The notes under the pieces: model-generated
What the model was told of the DNA's origin: nothing
Seen by the model: the letters and a program-made list of their open reading frames with translations, nothing else
Databases searched by the model: none
NCBI GenBank assembly: GCA_030052745.1
Contig: JANBVO010000023.1
Location: 1-64,000, forward strand
Source of the DNA: Pleurostoma richardsiae
Lineage: Eukaryota > Ascomycota > Sordariomycetes > Calosphaeriales > Pleurostomataceae
Direction of reading: 5' to 3'
Length of the DNA: 64,000 bases
In this document: in pieces, positions 23,065 through 33,321 of the stretch
How the letters are laid out: each line of letters starts with the position of its first letter
Position numbering within the stretch: the first letter of the stretch is position 1
Position numbers and translations under genes: made by a program

Positions 23065-25571
23065 AAGTCGGACAGTCATCTTCGCGCCGGGAGCTCCGAC
23101 GCGGATTAGGTCCTCGTATCGCCCGAGGAGTGCTAGCTTGCTGCTTCTCCAGCGGGTTCTTCAGGTATCCACTGGGTTTGTCTTTTATTGTAGCTGGAAG
23201 GGCGATTGGGATATCTGGGCGTAATGAGGCGTGGATGGTTCAGTGGCACACTTCTGTCTGGGTTAGTAGTTGCTGCACAATGATGGGAGGCGTGCTGGGG
23301 AAAGGGCTGTAAAATTCGCACTTGTTTTCTGCTGGCCTAGACGGGTGGCGGCTCTTCTTGTGTCTGTTTCTTGATTCCCAGGTCGCGCCGCAACGATACC
23401 ACCTGCTCTCACTTGCTGGGGCGACGGAGAGTTGGCATAACATTGGTAGCCCGGCATCATCATGTACCTGCAACAAAGCTGATACCGGGCAACGGTAAAC
23501 AGTCCAATTATGAGCTGCATTAATAGTAGCACAGATTGGCAGACTTTGATTATTCACGAGTCCCACTGCAGACGGCCATGCGCGTGTCTTGTATTCAATG
23601 TAGCCCTCCTGTGAGGTGCAGTCTAATAAAAGGTATTCCGTACAAATTCCAGTGCGCCAGCAGCTCTCGCGGGGCGGCTTGCCGTTTGCTTGCCTAAGGT
23701 GCTTTCTATGAAAGCCAGAGAGAGGTCCGGCTTTGGACGTCTCCCCAACCATTATGGCGGTCCCAGAGCCCATAGACAGGAGTAGCTGCTTTTCTCTCCT
23801 TCGAAACAACCGGGACGGGATAGACGCTACTGAGCCCTTGGTGCATGTCCTCCCGCACGCGTTTCCGCATTCCTGGATGCTTTGGTGCCAGTCCCGGTGC
23901 CAGAGCTCCGGGACCAAGCTTCGGACACAGAGATCGTCAGTGGCGTTTTCCCCTTAGCTCTCGCCGGATCGCCTTTTTATTTGTTCTTTTTGGCTTCTAG
24001 GGGAGACTGCAGTGAGACACGCAGGTTTTCGGGCCACTACCGGTTCATTTCCCCCTAGGGACATCAATCGGGATCCTAACTGTATTGGTTGGTGATGTTC
24101 TCGGCCAACCATCAATCAGCTCGATATTTGCTGTTGCACTTGTCCATAGCACGGCATGCGCTCGAAACGCTCATCAAGTGCCAACTGCGGCCGAGCCATA
24201 TTGCCAACTCCTGGCGAGGGTCTCCGCGGCTGCCCCGAGCCAAGGGCGACATCGGCTCCGGCTCGACCTGCTGTCATGCCAACGCTCTATAGACTCGCGT
24301 GACGCTGCGAATTTCGCGCTGAGGGGTAGCTACGCCTCGATCATGCCCCTCCCCTCTTAGTTGACGGCCCCTGGATGCTTCTGTTCGGCTGTGGGAAAGC
24401 TTCTAGAGCGATCTGATTGATTTGCTAGCCCGGGAGATCGCCTTCTGGGCTAGTAGAGCTGAAAGCGCGGGGTTCATTTTTCGGTCATTGCTCCTCCGCA
24501 CCAGGAACGAAAACAGCAGTGAGCGACCTTGACGAGTTCGGTCTCCAGTCAACAACTATGGCATCTCGTAGACCCGCGTAGCTGTTGCGCAATTGCCGAT
24601 GCATGAATCAAATTGTTCTGCGTTGCCTTTGGGGAGAGAGCGGCAAGCGTTACATGGTTCCACGCAGAGTATGACAGCGGGCGTGCTGTGCTCCTCGGCC
24701 GGGCGCAACCCCGCAGTCAGGACCGGCGGGCACTCCATTCAGGGCCACCGGATGCGCCCGCGTGCCTGTCCCATGGTGGACTTCGAGTATATAATTAGCA
24801 CCGGGCAGCATTTCCGTTACGTATCAGTTAGCGATGGCGACTGCCGGGCCGCGGCTGCGGCGCGGGGAGTTGCCCGAAGGTGCTGATTTTGCAGGCTGGC
24901 GGTTGTCGCGATTTCGGCATCGGAGAAGTGATGTCAGAGGGTTCAGCTTGCTGAGCCCCAGAGCCCCAAGGGTTCTCGAGGCTAAGGCGAGTCACAGACG
25001 ACTTAGACACTGGTTAGTCTGGCAGGGCATTGCCTGTTTTGGTAGGAAAACTCTTCGAGAAGGCCCTTTGACGTGCCTTGTGATCAACGCTTGGCGAGGG
25101 CCGTGTTAGTTCGCAATGTAGCACCCACAATATCGACTGCCCTCACACCATGATAACGATATTTCTCCCACTTACAAGAGTTATTCAGATAGACGGGATA
25201 GGCCCACCACGTCGATGGCGATTGGATGCTCTGCTGTCAACGGAAACAGTGAGCATCACCACTCCTTTTTGCCCAGAACCTGAATCTCCAAAGGCAGGGT
25301 CCTTCTTCCTCGAATAAGGGCTGCTCACATTCCCAGCTTAGGTATGACGCAAGTCTTGGGCTCTTCAACATGTTCTTGCTTCAAGAACCCCCAAAGAGTC
25401 GCGCAAGTCAAGTCTAACAGCGAATTTGCAGAATCGACACCGCAACGCGTTCGTTCCCACACCAGCACCACCCACCCGCGTCTCTGCAGTTGACACAGCC
25501 AACCAGAGAGCACTCGACTTCGATGAGGTAGCCAGAACTATATAGCACATAAACACGCCAAGCGAGCCGAC
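23065..25571. other. 2.5 kb intergenic region between velB and the UMP-kinase-like gene
   Basis: The first part is the velB 3' UTR. A 225-codon minus-strand frame (23240-23917) lies antisense to it but has no recognisable domain, and its composition is arginine- and serine-heavy like random GC-rich sequence. The rest shows only short frames. No RNA gene or mobile element was seen. Confidence 0.45.
25539..25545 (+). promoter_or_regulatory. Possible TATA element of the UMP-kinase-like gene
   Basis: TATATAG lies 27-33 bp upstream of the ATG at 25572. If used, it would leave a very short 5' leader. Transcription could instead start further upstream. Confidence 0.35.
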
Positions 25572-26183
25572 ATGACGACGGTGATATTCGTGTTGGGCGG
25601 TCCCGGTGCCGGCAAGGGCACGCAGTGTTCCAAGCTAGTGTCGGAGTACGGCTTCACCCACCTAAGCGCGGGCGACCTCCTGCGGGCGGAGCAGAGCAGA
25701 CCGGGCTCGCAGTTCGGCGAGCTGATCGACAACTACATCCGGGAGGGCAAGATCGTCCCTATGGAGGTGACGATCAAGCTGCTGGAGAACGCCATGGCGG
25801 AGACCAGCGCCAAGAAGGGCGAGGGGTCCAAGTCCGTCTTCCTCATCGACGGCTTCCCGCGCAAGATGGACCAGGCGCTCAAGTTCGAGGAGACGGTGTG
25901 CCCGGCCCGCTTCGTGCTCTTCTACGACTGCCCCGAGGAGGAGATGGAGCGACGGCTGCTGGAGCGCGGCAAGACGAGCGGCCGCGCCGACGACAACGAG
26001 GAGTCCATCCGCAAGCGGTTCCGGACCTTCATCGAGACGAGCATGCCCGTCGTGGACTACTACGAGAAGGACGGCCGCCTGATCAAGATCTACGCGGCGC
26101 GACCGCCCGACGTCGTCTACGCGGACACGGAGGCGCAGCTGAAGAAGTGGCTGGGAGACGACTTCGAGAAGAAGGCCAACTAG
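25572..26183 (+). CDS. UMP/CMP kinase (adenylate-kinase superfamily)
   Basis: A single exon encodes 203 residues, the size of short cytosolic UMP-CMP kinases. It has the P-loop [10 protein letters not shown] (9-18), the NMP-binding segments [11 protein letters not shown] and GKIVPMEVT, the UMP/CMP-type signature [13 protein letters not shown], and the short lid [12 protein letters not shown] followed by RKRFRTF. The enzyme phosphorylates UMP or CMP from ATP in pyrimidine nucleotide synthesis; yeast URA6 is the reference member. Third codon positions are almost all G or C, and the GC content is higher than the flanking DNA. It has no introns, whereas most neighbours have them. It could be the sole URA6 orthologue or an extra copy; the window cannot decide, so I leave the symbol empty. 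Confidence 0.92.
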   Translation: MTTVIFVLGGPGAGKGTQCSKLVSEYGFTHLSAGDLLRAEQSRPGSQFGELIDNYIREGKIVPMEVTIKLLENAMAETSAKKGEGSKSVFLIDGFPRKMDQALKFEETVCPARFVLFYDCPEEEMERRLLERGKTSGRADDNEESIRKRFRTFIETSMPVVDYYEKDGRLIKIYAARPPDVVYADTEAQLKKWLGDDFEKKAN

Positions 26184-27035
26184 AAATAGAAGAGGAAGAG
26201 AGGGGCGGATATATACCTAGACACGATATTCCCTTTCCATCAACCCCCTGGGGCTGTACGGTCCTACTCAGAATACGCGAATAGAGCATGCTTCTAGCGG
26301 GGCGCGATGTGCTGCTTGTCACGTCGGCCCAGTATTTGCTGCTGGCAATTCCTATGCAATTAAACCCGCAATGCTGCAATGCTCGATGGCGTGCGTCAGT
26401 GTCTCCAGAGGGCTTGCCAAGGTGCTTCAGTCGCAACCGGTGACCCCGTGTGTGGGGCCTCACCTGTACACTATTACCTAACACCAAGCCCTCGAGACAC
26501 GGGATGGACGGCGCAAGCACTAACCACTGGTGGAATGAGCCCAGAAGCCTGGATTTTGGAAGGTCAGGCAGTCAGTCAGACATTTTTTTCTCTGGGCAAG
26601 AGGTCTGACTACGTAGTGCGTAGCCAAGTAGCCCAGGCTCGGCGGCGGGGAGCTCGCCTTGCAAGCTCTGCCCATCAAAGAGATGGAGCACGCCATGGAC
26701 GTCACTAAGCTATATAACCGTCCTGGCCAACCTTGGTCTGCCTCTAGTTGTGGTTTCTCTCTTCGTTTACCATCTCAAGTCTCACCAAGATCATCTCAAC
26801 AGCTGCTGCACCAGTGTGTTGCTCCAGTCACATCTACATCACCGAATCCCTCGCTTCTCTTAGAAGATCGAGCCCACCAAAACACCCCATTTACACGTAC
26901 AACCAACTGCATCCTCTCGAAGACCACCAATTTATCGCAGCCTACCTAAGTTTATTGCGACTTGAGAGCATTGAGGCTGTTCACTGCTTCTCTTCTACGT
27001 TGATATTGCAACAAAGAAGCCCAACTACGATAACG
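26184..27035. other. Spacer and promoter of the GRGG-repeat gene
   Basis: 852 bp. It contains the 3' UTR of the UMP-kinase-like gene and, from about 26,700, the promoter and probable 5' leader of the next gene. The leader is rich in CATC, CACC and CTC runs. No other gene was seen. Confidence 0.5.
26711..26717 (+). promoter_or_regulatory. Possible TATA box of the GRGG-repeat gene
   Basis: TATATAA lies 319-325 bp upstream of the ATG at 27036 and is followed by a CT/CA-rich stretch typical of fungal leaders. If it is the TATA box, the 5' UTR would be roughly 280-300 nt. Confidence 0.4.
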
Positions 27036-27502
27036 ATGACGTCACAACACTCCCACACTCACATCTCCTCCGGCCGTGGTGGCGCCGGCAACATGGTCGA
27101 CAGCACCAAGTCGCCGAAGCTCGAGCCCAAGGACCTGCAAACGCCCGTTCTCAAGACGCCCGTCGTCACCACGGGCCGTGGCGGCTCCGGCAACATGGCC
27201 AAGAACGTCGACCCGGCCGAGACGCGGATGCGCCAGGATGTTGAGCCGTAGGTCTTCCCCCTCCTTCTCCGGGCTGCCCATCGCCAAGTCACGGCTTCTG
27301 TGCAAATCACGCTGACTTTTTATCACACAGAGTCATCCGACGGCCCAGCGCGGGAGCAACTCACAGTGGCCGCGGCGGCGCCGCCAACATCATCAAGCCC
27401 GAGGACGCGGACCAGGCCAGGAACGGGAGCGCGATCGCCGACGAGCACGAGGAGAGCCTGGCGACCAAGGGCATGAACTGGCTGCTGGGCAAGAAGAACT
27501 GA
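27036..27502 (+). CDS. Small GRGG-repeat protein, DUF3602/Par32-like
   Basis: Two exons, 27036-27247 and 27331-27502, encode 127 residues. The 83-nt intron has a GTAGGT donor, a GCTGAC branch point and a CACAG acceptor. Three glycine-rich motifs, SGRGGAGNM, TGRGGSGNM and SGRGGAANI, are spaced by charged, proline-containing linkers. The tail ends KGMNWLLGKKN. These motifs mark the DUF3602 family, whose yeast member Par32/Amu1 is phosphorylated on TORC1 inhibition and restrains ammonium permeases. A nitrogen or TOR-linked role here is inference from the family only. The protein is probably disordered. The start is the first ATG before the first repeat. Confidence 0.87.
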
Positions 27503-28022
27503 GTCATTCTTATCGGGCGAGGGCCGAACTGACTCGGGGCGCGTTCACTTGAACCGGTGTCTTATCTCGACAAATCCCGACCCATTAGAAGGAGCGGTGG
27601 ATCCGGGTGGTTTCTCTTGTATCATTATACCCATTGTTGGCTAGGAAAGGCGTTGTTGGATCTATTATGAGTTTCTGGTTGCGCGAGCCACGAAAGGGCT
27701 TAAAAGGATGACTCTATGTCCCGCGCAGCACGAGTTCTTGCGCGGGTGGATCGAGAGATGACGGGCTCAGAAATTTTATCTAGTTTCCTATTTAGGCAAT
27801 GCGTTGTATTGCCGTTAATTGAGTCACCCGTTCGGCTCCGACTGGCGTCCGAATATCTCGTAGCCTAGAATGCTGAGGACACTTGACAATATCGACTGAG
27901 ATCGTTAGGAGAGAACCTTAGGCGGCACTGTTATATTGTCCCGTGGTTGAACTCAATTGACAACTACCTACTGTGAAGAGCGCTGGGAAGAAGAAAGAGA
28001 ATTGATCCCGAGCACCGCAGCC
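27503..28022. other. Intergenic spacer
   Basis: 520 bp with the 3' UTR of the GRGG-repeat gene and the promoter of the acetyltransferase gene. It is AT-richer than both flanking coding regions. No distinct motif was seen. Confidence 0.45.
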
Positions 28023-29187
28023 ATGGCGCCAACGGTGACCGACACCCCGGTCGCCTCCGACGGGCTGCTCTCCCTGCTGGCCGCCCGGCTCCCGCAGTCT
28101 TTTCCCGTCTACCGCCGGCTGCAGTTCACCCGCCTGCCCGGCGGCACCACGCCGCACTCCCACGTGCTCTTCGCCCGGGAGGACCCCGCCTCCTCCTCCT
28201 CCTCCTCCAGCCCAGAGACGGCGAAGCAGCCACGGCATTTCGCCGCCGCCTACCTGGACTTCTCGCGCTCGCCCTCCACCGAGATGTTCTTCTACTCCAC
28301 CCTCGAGGGCGGCGGCGGCGACCCGACCGCTGCCGAGCAGCAACAGCAACCGCTCTCAGCGGCAGAGCAAGACGAGTGCCTGGACCTGACGGTCGCGCTC
28401 CTCCGGCACGTGCGGCAGATCGGCCTGGCGCACGACGCCGCCCTGGCGGAGGCGGGGTCCCCGCCGCGGCGGCACGCGCGGGGCGTCATGGTCGGCTCGA
28501 TGCACGAGGGGACGAGGGCGCTGCTGCTGGGGCGCCGCGGGCTGGCGACCAGCTACTGGAACCCGCACGACAAGTGGCTGTTCCGGGTGGAGGGCCTGCC
28601 GGCGGGGCTGCCGGACCCGACGGCCGGGGGCTCCGGCATGCGGTGGGACGCGGCGAGGAGGGGGGACCTCGGGCTCATCGTGTCGAGGACGCACCTGCCC
28701 AAGGACGAGGAGGCGATGATGGTGGTGCCGAGCACGGTGCTGAGGCTGGGGGATGGGACGCCGGTCGCGTGGGCTTTCTTAGGTGAGAATTTTCGACGTC
28801 TCCTCGCTCGTGCACTTGAAGAAGGGATGCATACGGGAGCTAGGAGGGTGATGGTGGAGAACCGAGCTGACCTTTCTCCGTAGGAAACGACGGCTCGCTA
28901 TCGACGCTGCACTGCGAGGAGCAGTACCGCGGGAGAGGCATCGCCAAGGCAGTTGCCTGCAGGACGATCCAGGAAAGCAACAAGCTGTTCGGAGGCGACG
29001 GTTGGGCTTCTGCGGACGTGCACATCGACAACCTACAGAGCCAGGGGGTGTGCAAAAGCATTGGTGGGAAGAAGGCATGGAGGATAGCCTGGTAAGTGAG
29101 ACTCAAGGCCTCGAAGGTGAAGTGGCTGGCTGATCATTGGCTTGCAGGACAATCATAAACTTTGACAGCCTCCGCGATTCTAACTAG
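28023..29187 (+). CDS. GNAT-family N-acetyltransferase (FR47-like)
   Basis: Three exons, 28023-28782, 28884-29091 and 29148-29187, give 335 residues. Introns are 101 nt (phase 1) and 56 nt (phase 2), with GTGAGA and GTAAGT donors. The acetyl-CoA-binding motif A is YRGRGIAKAVA (about 268-278), preceded by strand AWAFLGNDGSLSTLHC, which is the usual GNAT beta4 context. A later segment, WASADVHIDNLQSQGVC, fits motif B with a substrate-side Asn. The N-terminal half is alpha/beta with a Ser-rich loop and a Gln-rich loop. It acetylates an amine using acetyl-CoA; the substrate is unknown. The start at ATG 28023 (GCCATGG) is preferred. Exon 1 is very GC-rich with G/C-ending codons. Confidence 0.85.
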
Positions 29188-29307
29188 CAGACAAACTTTT
29201 GTTCGATTTAGCCCGGGAGCCGGGAGGTGCTTTTCCGCCTGGTAGAGATGTGATGCTATATATGCCTAGACTAATGATACACGCAACACCGATCCGGATC
29301 AGCCGGA

Positions 29308-30653
29308 TCAGCTACTCAGAGTTTGGCGGTGGATCTCCTGCAAGAAGAACTTGAGATCGTCCGGATTGACGAGAGGGGTGATACCTAGAGAAAAAAATAA
29401 AGTTAGACGCAGCCAGGAGAAAGGGATGCTGGAATTGCCGTCTTCTCTTACCATGTCCGAGGTTCACGATCCAGCCGCTCTTCTTCTCCGCCCAGCCAAA
29501 GCCCTCGACCATGTCCTTCACTGTCTCCGTAATGACAGCATGCGAACCATAGAGGATGCCGGGGTCCGCGTTGCCCTGAAGGACCTTGCTCCGTCCACCA
29601 CGAGTCTTTGCTGCCTCGGCTGGCGAGTAGAGCCAGTCCAGTCCGACAACGTCGTACGGCGAATCGCACAACGAATCCAGCGCATACCATGATCCCTTCG
29701 GGAATACAATCATCGGCACGGTGTCCAAGCCCATCTCCTTCAGTCTCTTTGGTAGATTCTCTGCAATATGGAGCAGGTAGGGTTCAGAGAACTGCTTGAA
29801 TGCCGATGGTGACAGTTCGCCGGCCCATGAGTCAAACACCTGGATGAGCTTCATGAAAGTCAGCAAGTGCCACCCAAAACCTCAGGTAGGGGTTCCTTAC
29901 CTGAGCGCCGGCCTTCACTTGTAAAGCGAGATATTCCACACATAGCTCGGCGATCTTCTGCAACAGCTTCTTTGACTCCTCGGGGTACCGGTAGATCCAA
30001 GTCTTGCTCTGGATGAACAACTTCGTGCCACCGCCCTCAACCATGTAGCATAACAGCGTCCACGGTGCGCCGCAGAACCCGATCAGGGGGACCCGGCCTT
30101 GTAGCTTCTTCCTCGTGAGGGTTATGGCCTTGTACACGTAGTCGAGCTCCTTCGCGACGTCAACGTCCCGCTCTATTATCTCCGTGTACTGCTTGTCGGC
30201 CGGCGACTTCAGGGGATCCGGGAAGTGAGGTCCCTTCTTATCAACCATCTCCACCACCATGCCCATGGCTTGCGGAATGACCAGGATGTCGGAGAAGATT
30301 ATAGCGGCGTCGAGTAGCCCCGCGAACCGCTCGACCGGCTGAAGGGTCAATGTCGAGGCGATCTCGGGACTCCGGCAGCACTCAAAGAAGTCCCGATTCC
30401 CTTTAGCCTCGTGGTACTCGGGCAGGTACCGGCCGGCTTAGAGAAGAGGTCAATGGACTGGCATACTTGATATGTTCGGGCGAGTCTTAGTACCTTGCCG
30501 CATCACCCATATTGGCGGTCGTTCAACCTTCTCACCTGTACCCCAGAAGTCAGTTGGCTGTAAACTGTATAGGAGCAATGAGTAATGGCATATGCACTCA
30601 CCCCTTGCCGCTCTCAGGATCAAGTCATTCTTCAATGGCTGAAATTGGGCCAT
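29308..30653 (-). CDS. HEM12: Uroporphyrinogen decarboxylase
   Basis: Five exons in minus order, 30653-30602, 30535-30494, 30436-29901, 29848-29452 and 29384-29308, encode 367 residues, the normal size. Family signature 1 reads [17 protein letters not shown] (about 23-39), with the substrate-binding arginines Arg30 and Arg34. The catalytic Asp lies in [14 protein letters not shown]. Signature 2 is [17 protein letters not shown], and the C-terminal NLGHGI carries the conserved His. The enzyme decarboxylates the four acetate side chains of uroporphyrinogen III to coproporphyrinogen III in the cytosol, the fifth step of heme synthesis. All introns are 52-67 nt with TGAC-type branch points. Its 3' end is 120 bp from that of the convergent acetyltransferase gene, so the UTRs probably overlap. 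Confidence 0.97.
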
Positions 30654-31044
30654 GGCCGCGGTTGTGAAAGCTTCAAGTTGCGGCTATCCAATCACCCCGC
30701 CGTGACTTTTGGTGGGATGTATCATATTCAGCCACAACATGATTGAGAGTGTGGCGCTTTAGTGTGGCGCTTTCGCATAGCACCGCCACATTTGGACTGG
30801 CTCCACTGCTTGGAGGAAAGCTCGGTTGCCGGCCGACCTACCTGCTCCAATTTCACTCGACAGTCAACTTCACGAGACTGCCGCGACACTTCGATAACCA
30901 ATTGGCACGTTTTGCCCTTTTCGCGATCAACTGTGAAAGCGATCTGTCTTTCCTTTGGCCCTATGATATCATAGATTCACGCTTCTTTCTCTCTTGGGCC
31001 CTTTCCTGCGGCGTCCTTCGATCACCTCCCGTCGTCGTTCCCCT
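30654..31044. promoter_or_regulatory. Shared divergent promoter region of HEM12 and the 758-residue gene
   Basis: Only 391 bp separates the two start codons. It includes a CCAATCACCCCGCC stretch (30687-30700) that contains a CCAAT core, and a pyrimidine-rich run before 31045. A CCAAT-binding complex site would fit heme and iron-linked control. This is inference from one core match. Confidence 0.45.
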
Positions 31045-33321
31045 ATGCCTCCCCGACAAGCATCACGATGCTACCGTGTCCTCCAGAACCAGACAAGCTC
31101 AGCGCTTGAGACAGTCTGGATCACAGACAATGTATTATCTCGTGCGTTTGAGCGCTACTGCTCCGTTTCTCTGGTGTCGAGGCGCCAGGCCAGTGCAGTC
31201 CCGGGGCCACTTGAAAATAGACGAAGACTGGGGAAGAGACGGATGACAGAGCTCAATTCACAACAACTTCATGCGCCGCTTCCCCCATGGGCACTGCCAA
31301 ATGTTATGGACCTTTCTCAGTGGCGCTGGGAAGCGCCTACTCCCGCAGCAGTACGGACGAATGGAGCGAACGAATCCGTATCTCCATGGCCATTCCCGAA
31401 CCTCCAAGCTCCCCAGTGGCTCGTGGATTGGGCGGAAAAGAAGGAGGATATGACATATCCCAGAAGCGACCGTAAGAACATTAAGAAGACCGGGTACAAG
31501 ACCGTAGAGTCTCTGTCGAACCAGTTTGACGCACTTGGTGCCGCCGAAGAGCTATCTCTGGCCGACTTTGTGCAGGAGTTCCGGGGTCTTTGCACTCAGC
31601 TCGAGCAACAGCTGACTCTCGGTACGATAATGCCGGAGGAACTCAACAACTTGCTAAGCAAGGCGTTTGGGACAGCGGATGCGAAGCTCAGAACCTCGCT
31701 ACAATCAAGCCGACGGCCCTTGGCGCAACTTCTATTCTCTTCAGCCATACGTGGTATCTCATCATGCAAATTGCTTGGGGCCGATACTTTTGCGATATCA
31801 TATTGGAGGACTGTACTGCTCAGGACGACGGATCTACCGGTTACCGACGAGCTCTGCAGAGTGCTAGGCATCTTCATCAAGAATGCCCCTAGACAGTCGC
31901 TCGACTCCCTGAGTTCAGGCATCCTTTCCGTTCTGGATAAGGTCTTCCTGGCTTGGGGAGAACCTCGATATTGGGATCTGAGTGCAGTATCCGGGGCTAT
32001 AGATCAGGCAAGAGATGCCAGCAAAGCTGCGTCTGACCTCTTAGCGACCGCCGTGTCACACGCCGAGGCTCACGACTTCATAAGAGCTAAGACTGTAATA
32101 ACGGAAGCTAGCACAGCCCTGACAGCTTCCCGGCGTTACATGAATAAGGCGGCTCGTGCTATGCTATCAAACAAGTCATACACGGAAGCAGTTGCCAACA
32201 GTTTGAAAGAGCTTAGCGCGGACGACTCTGCACCACTGCTCCGTGCCGCAACGGAACTCGTGCTCATCAAGCCATTTCGAAGGGAAGAAATGCAGCGCCA
32301 AATGCGATACGCATGGCTGACAGTCTTGGCTCGCGCTCCTACGGTTGATGAAAGGCTCCTGTTGCAACTGGGGTCGATGTTATTCCCCCCTGCGACGGGT
32401 GGCCTCTCCCTGTCTGGAACGGAAATATGCAGGCTGCTAGTGATCCATTGGAAAAGTGCTGGTTACTTGAAGAATTTTAAGGATCGGCGAGACTACGTCG
32501 ACAGAGTGTGCTCCGACTCCGATGTTGTAGCCATGGCATCACTGGCTCAGGCTGTTTTTCGGGCTGAGAGTCCAGAAACCTCCGCGGCTCTCTTCGAGAG
32601 CCTGTGGAAGTTCTTGGCAGCCTTCGGTCGATCGGAAGCGTTAGTTGCGTCGATCAAAGCCTTGGGAGCGGTGTACAGGCTCTCGCCACGTTTTCTTCAA
32701 ACGGTAGCGTCGACGTCCAACGACCACCACGTGGCGATGGCGATGCACACCCTCTGTGTGGAGCAATCGCACCAGCCCGGTATGCAATGGGAGCCGGCTT
32801 TCTGGGACAAGTTCGTGGACGCAATGGCGGCCGATCCGGCGGTCAAGCCCTTCTACCTCCTGCGGGTCTTGGGTGCCGAGACCCAGCCTCTCATCCTTGA
32901 GAAGGAGGCACGCAGGAGTCTTGCTGGACTGCAGGGACAGCGAAGAAGAAGGCGTATCTGTGCTACACCACGGAGCGTAGCACACGTCGAGAGGATGGCG
33001 ACTCAACTAGCCCATACGGAGCATCTGCACAACAGGGTAGCACTCCGATGGGTATCACTGTGTGTGAGGTATCTCGCGAGGCACAAGCGGCGGCTGTCTG
33101 TCAGCTCCCTGCAAGCTCTAGGGAGGGTCATCACACGCGACTTGGCTGAGGGCCGGGCGGGGAGGACGTCACGGCTGCAATGGTACGTGCAGCTGGTCTC
33201 GAGACACCTTGGTGACCATGCTGGCCTCGCGGCCGCTGCGCAATTGAAGCGCTGGCGCGACGGATCTTACCGGCTCTGGCTCGCTGAGCAGCGTAGGGCC
33301 AACTACAGACCACGGCTATGA
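31045..33321 (+). CDS. Unidentified 758-residue helical protein, possibly mitochondrial
   Basis: A single exon. I do not recognise a domain. The N-terminus (MPPRQASRCYRVLQ, later VSRRQASAVPG) is rich in Arg and Ser with few acids, resembling a mitochondrial targeting sequence. The next 100 residues contain Trp-rich segments (LPPWALPNVMDLSQWRWE and QAPQWLVDWAEKKEDM). The remainder is predominantly predicted helix with periodic Leu/Ala, which could be a helical-repeat (PPR- or HEAT-like) fold. The tail is strongly basic (RRRRRICATPRS, RWRDGSYRLW), fitting RNA binding or membrane association. The open frame extends upstream to 30994, but the first ATG is 31045. It shares a divergent promoter with HEM12, which would be in keeping with a mitochondrial role. 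That is inference. Confidence 0.75.
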   Translation: MPPRQASRCYRVLQNQTSSALETVWITDNVLSRAFERYCSVSLVSRRQASAVPGPLENRRRLGKRRMTELNSQQLHAPLPPWALPNVMDLSQWRWEAPTPAAVRTNGANESVSPWPFPNLQAPQWLVDWAEKKEDMTYPRSDRKNIKKTGYKTVESLSNQFDALGAAEELSLADFVQEFRGLCTQLEQQLTLGTIMPEELNNLLSKAFGTADAKLRTSLQSSRRPLAQLLFSSAIRGISSCKLLGADTFAISYWRTVLLRTTDLPVTDELCRVLGIFIKNAPRQSLDSLSSGILSVLDKVFLAWGEPRYWDLSAVSGAIDQARDASKAASDLLATAVSHAEAHDFIRAKTVITEASTALTASRRYMNKAARAMLSNKSYTEAVANSLKELSADDSAPLLRAATELVLIKPFRREEMQRQMRYAWLTVLARAPTVDERLLLQLGSMLFPPATGGLSLSGTEICRLLVIHWKSAGYLKNFKDRRDYVDRVCSDSDVVAMASLAQAVFRAESPETSAALFESLWKFLAAFGRSEALVASIKALGAVYRLSPRFLQTVASTSNDHHVAMAMHTLCVEQSHQPGMQWEPAFWDKFVDAMAADPAVKPFYLLRVLGAETQPLILEKEARRSLAGLQGQRRRRRICATPRSVAHVERMATQLAHTEHLHNRVALRWVSLCVRYLARHKRRLSVSSLQALGRVITRDLAEGRAGRTSRLQWYVQLVSRHLGDHAGLAAAAQLKRWRDGSYRLWLAEQRRANYRPRL

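Noticed and set aside
23240-23917. 225-codon minus-strand ORF downstream of velB
   Set aside because: No domain, unusual composition, and antisense to the velB 3' region; could be revisited with RNA data.
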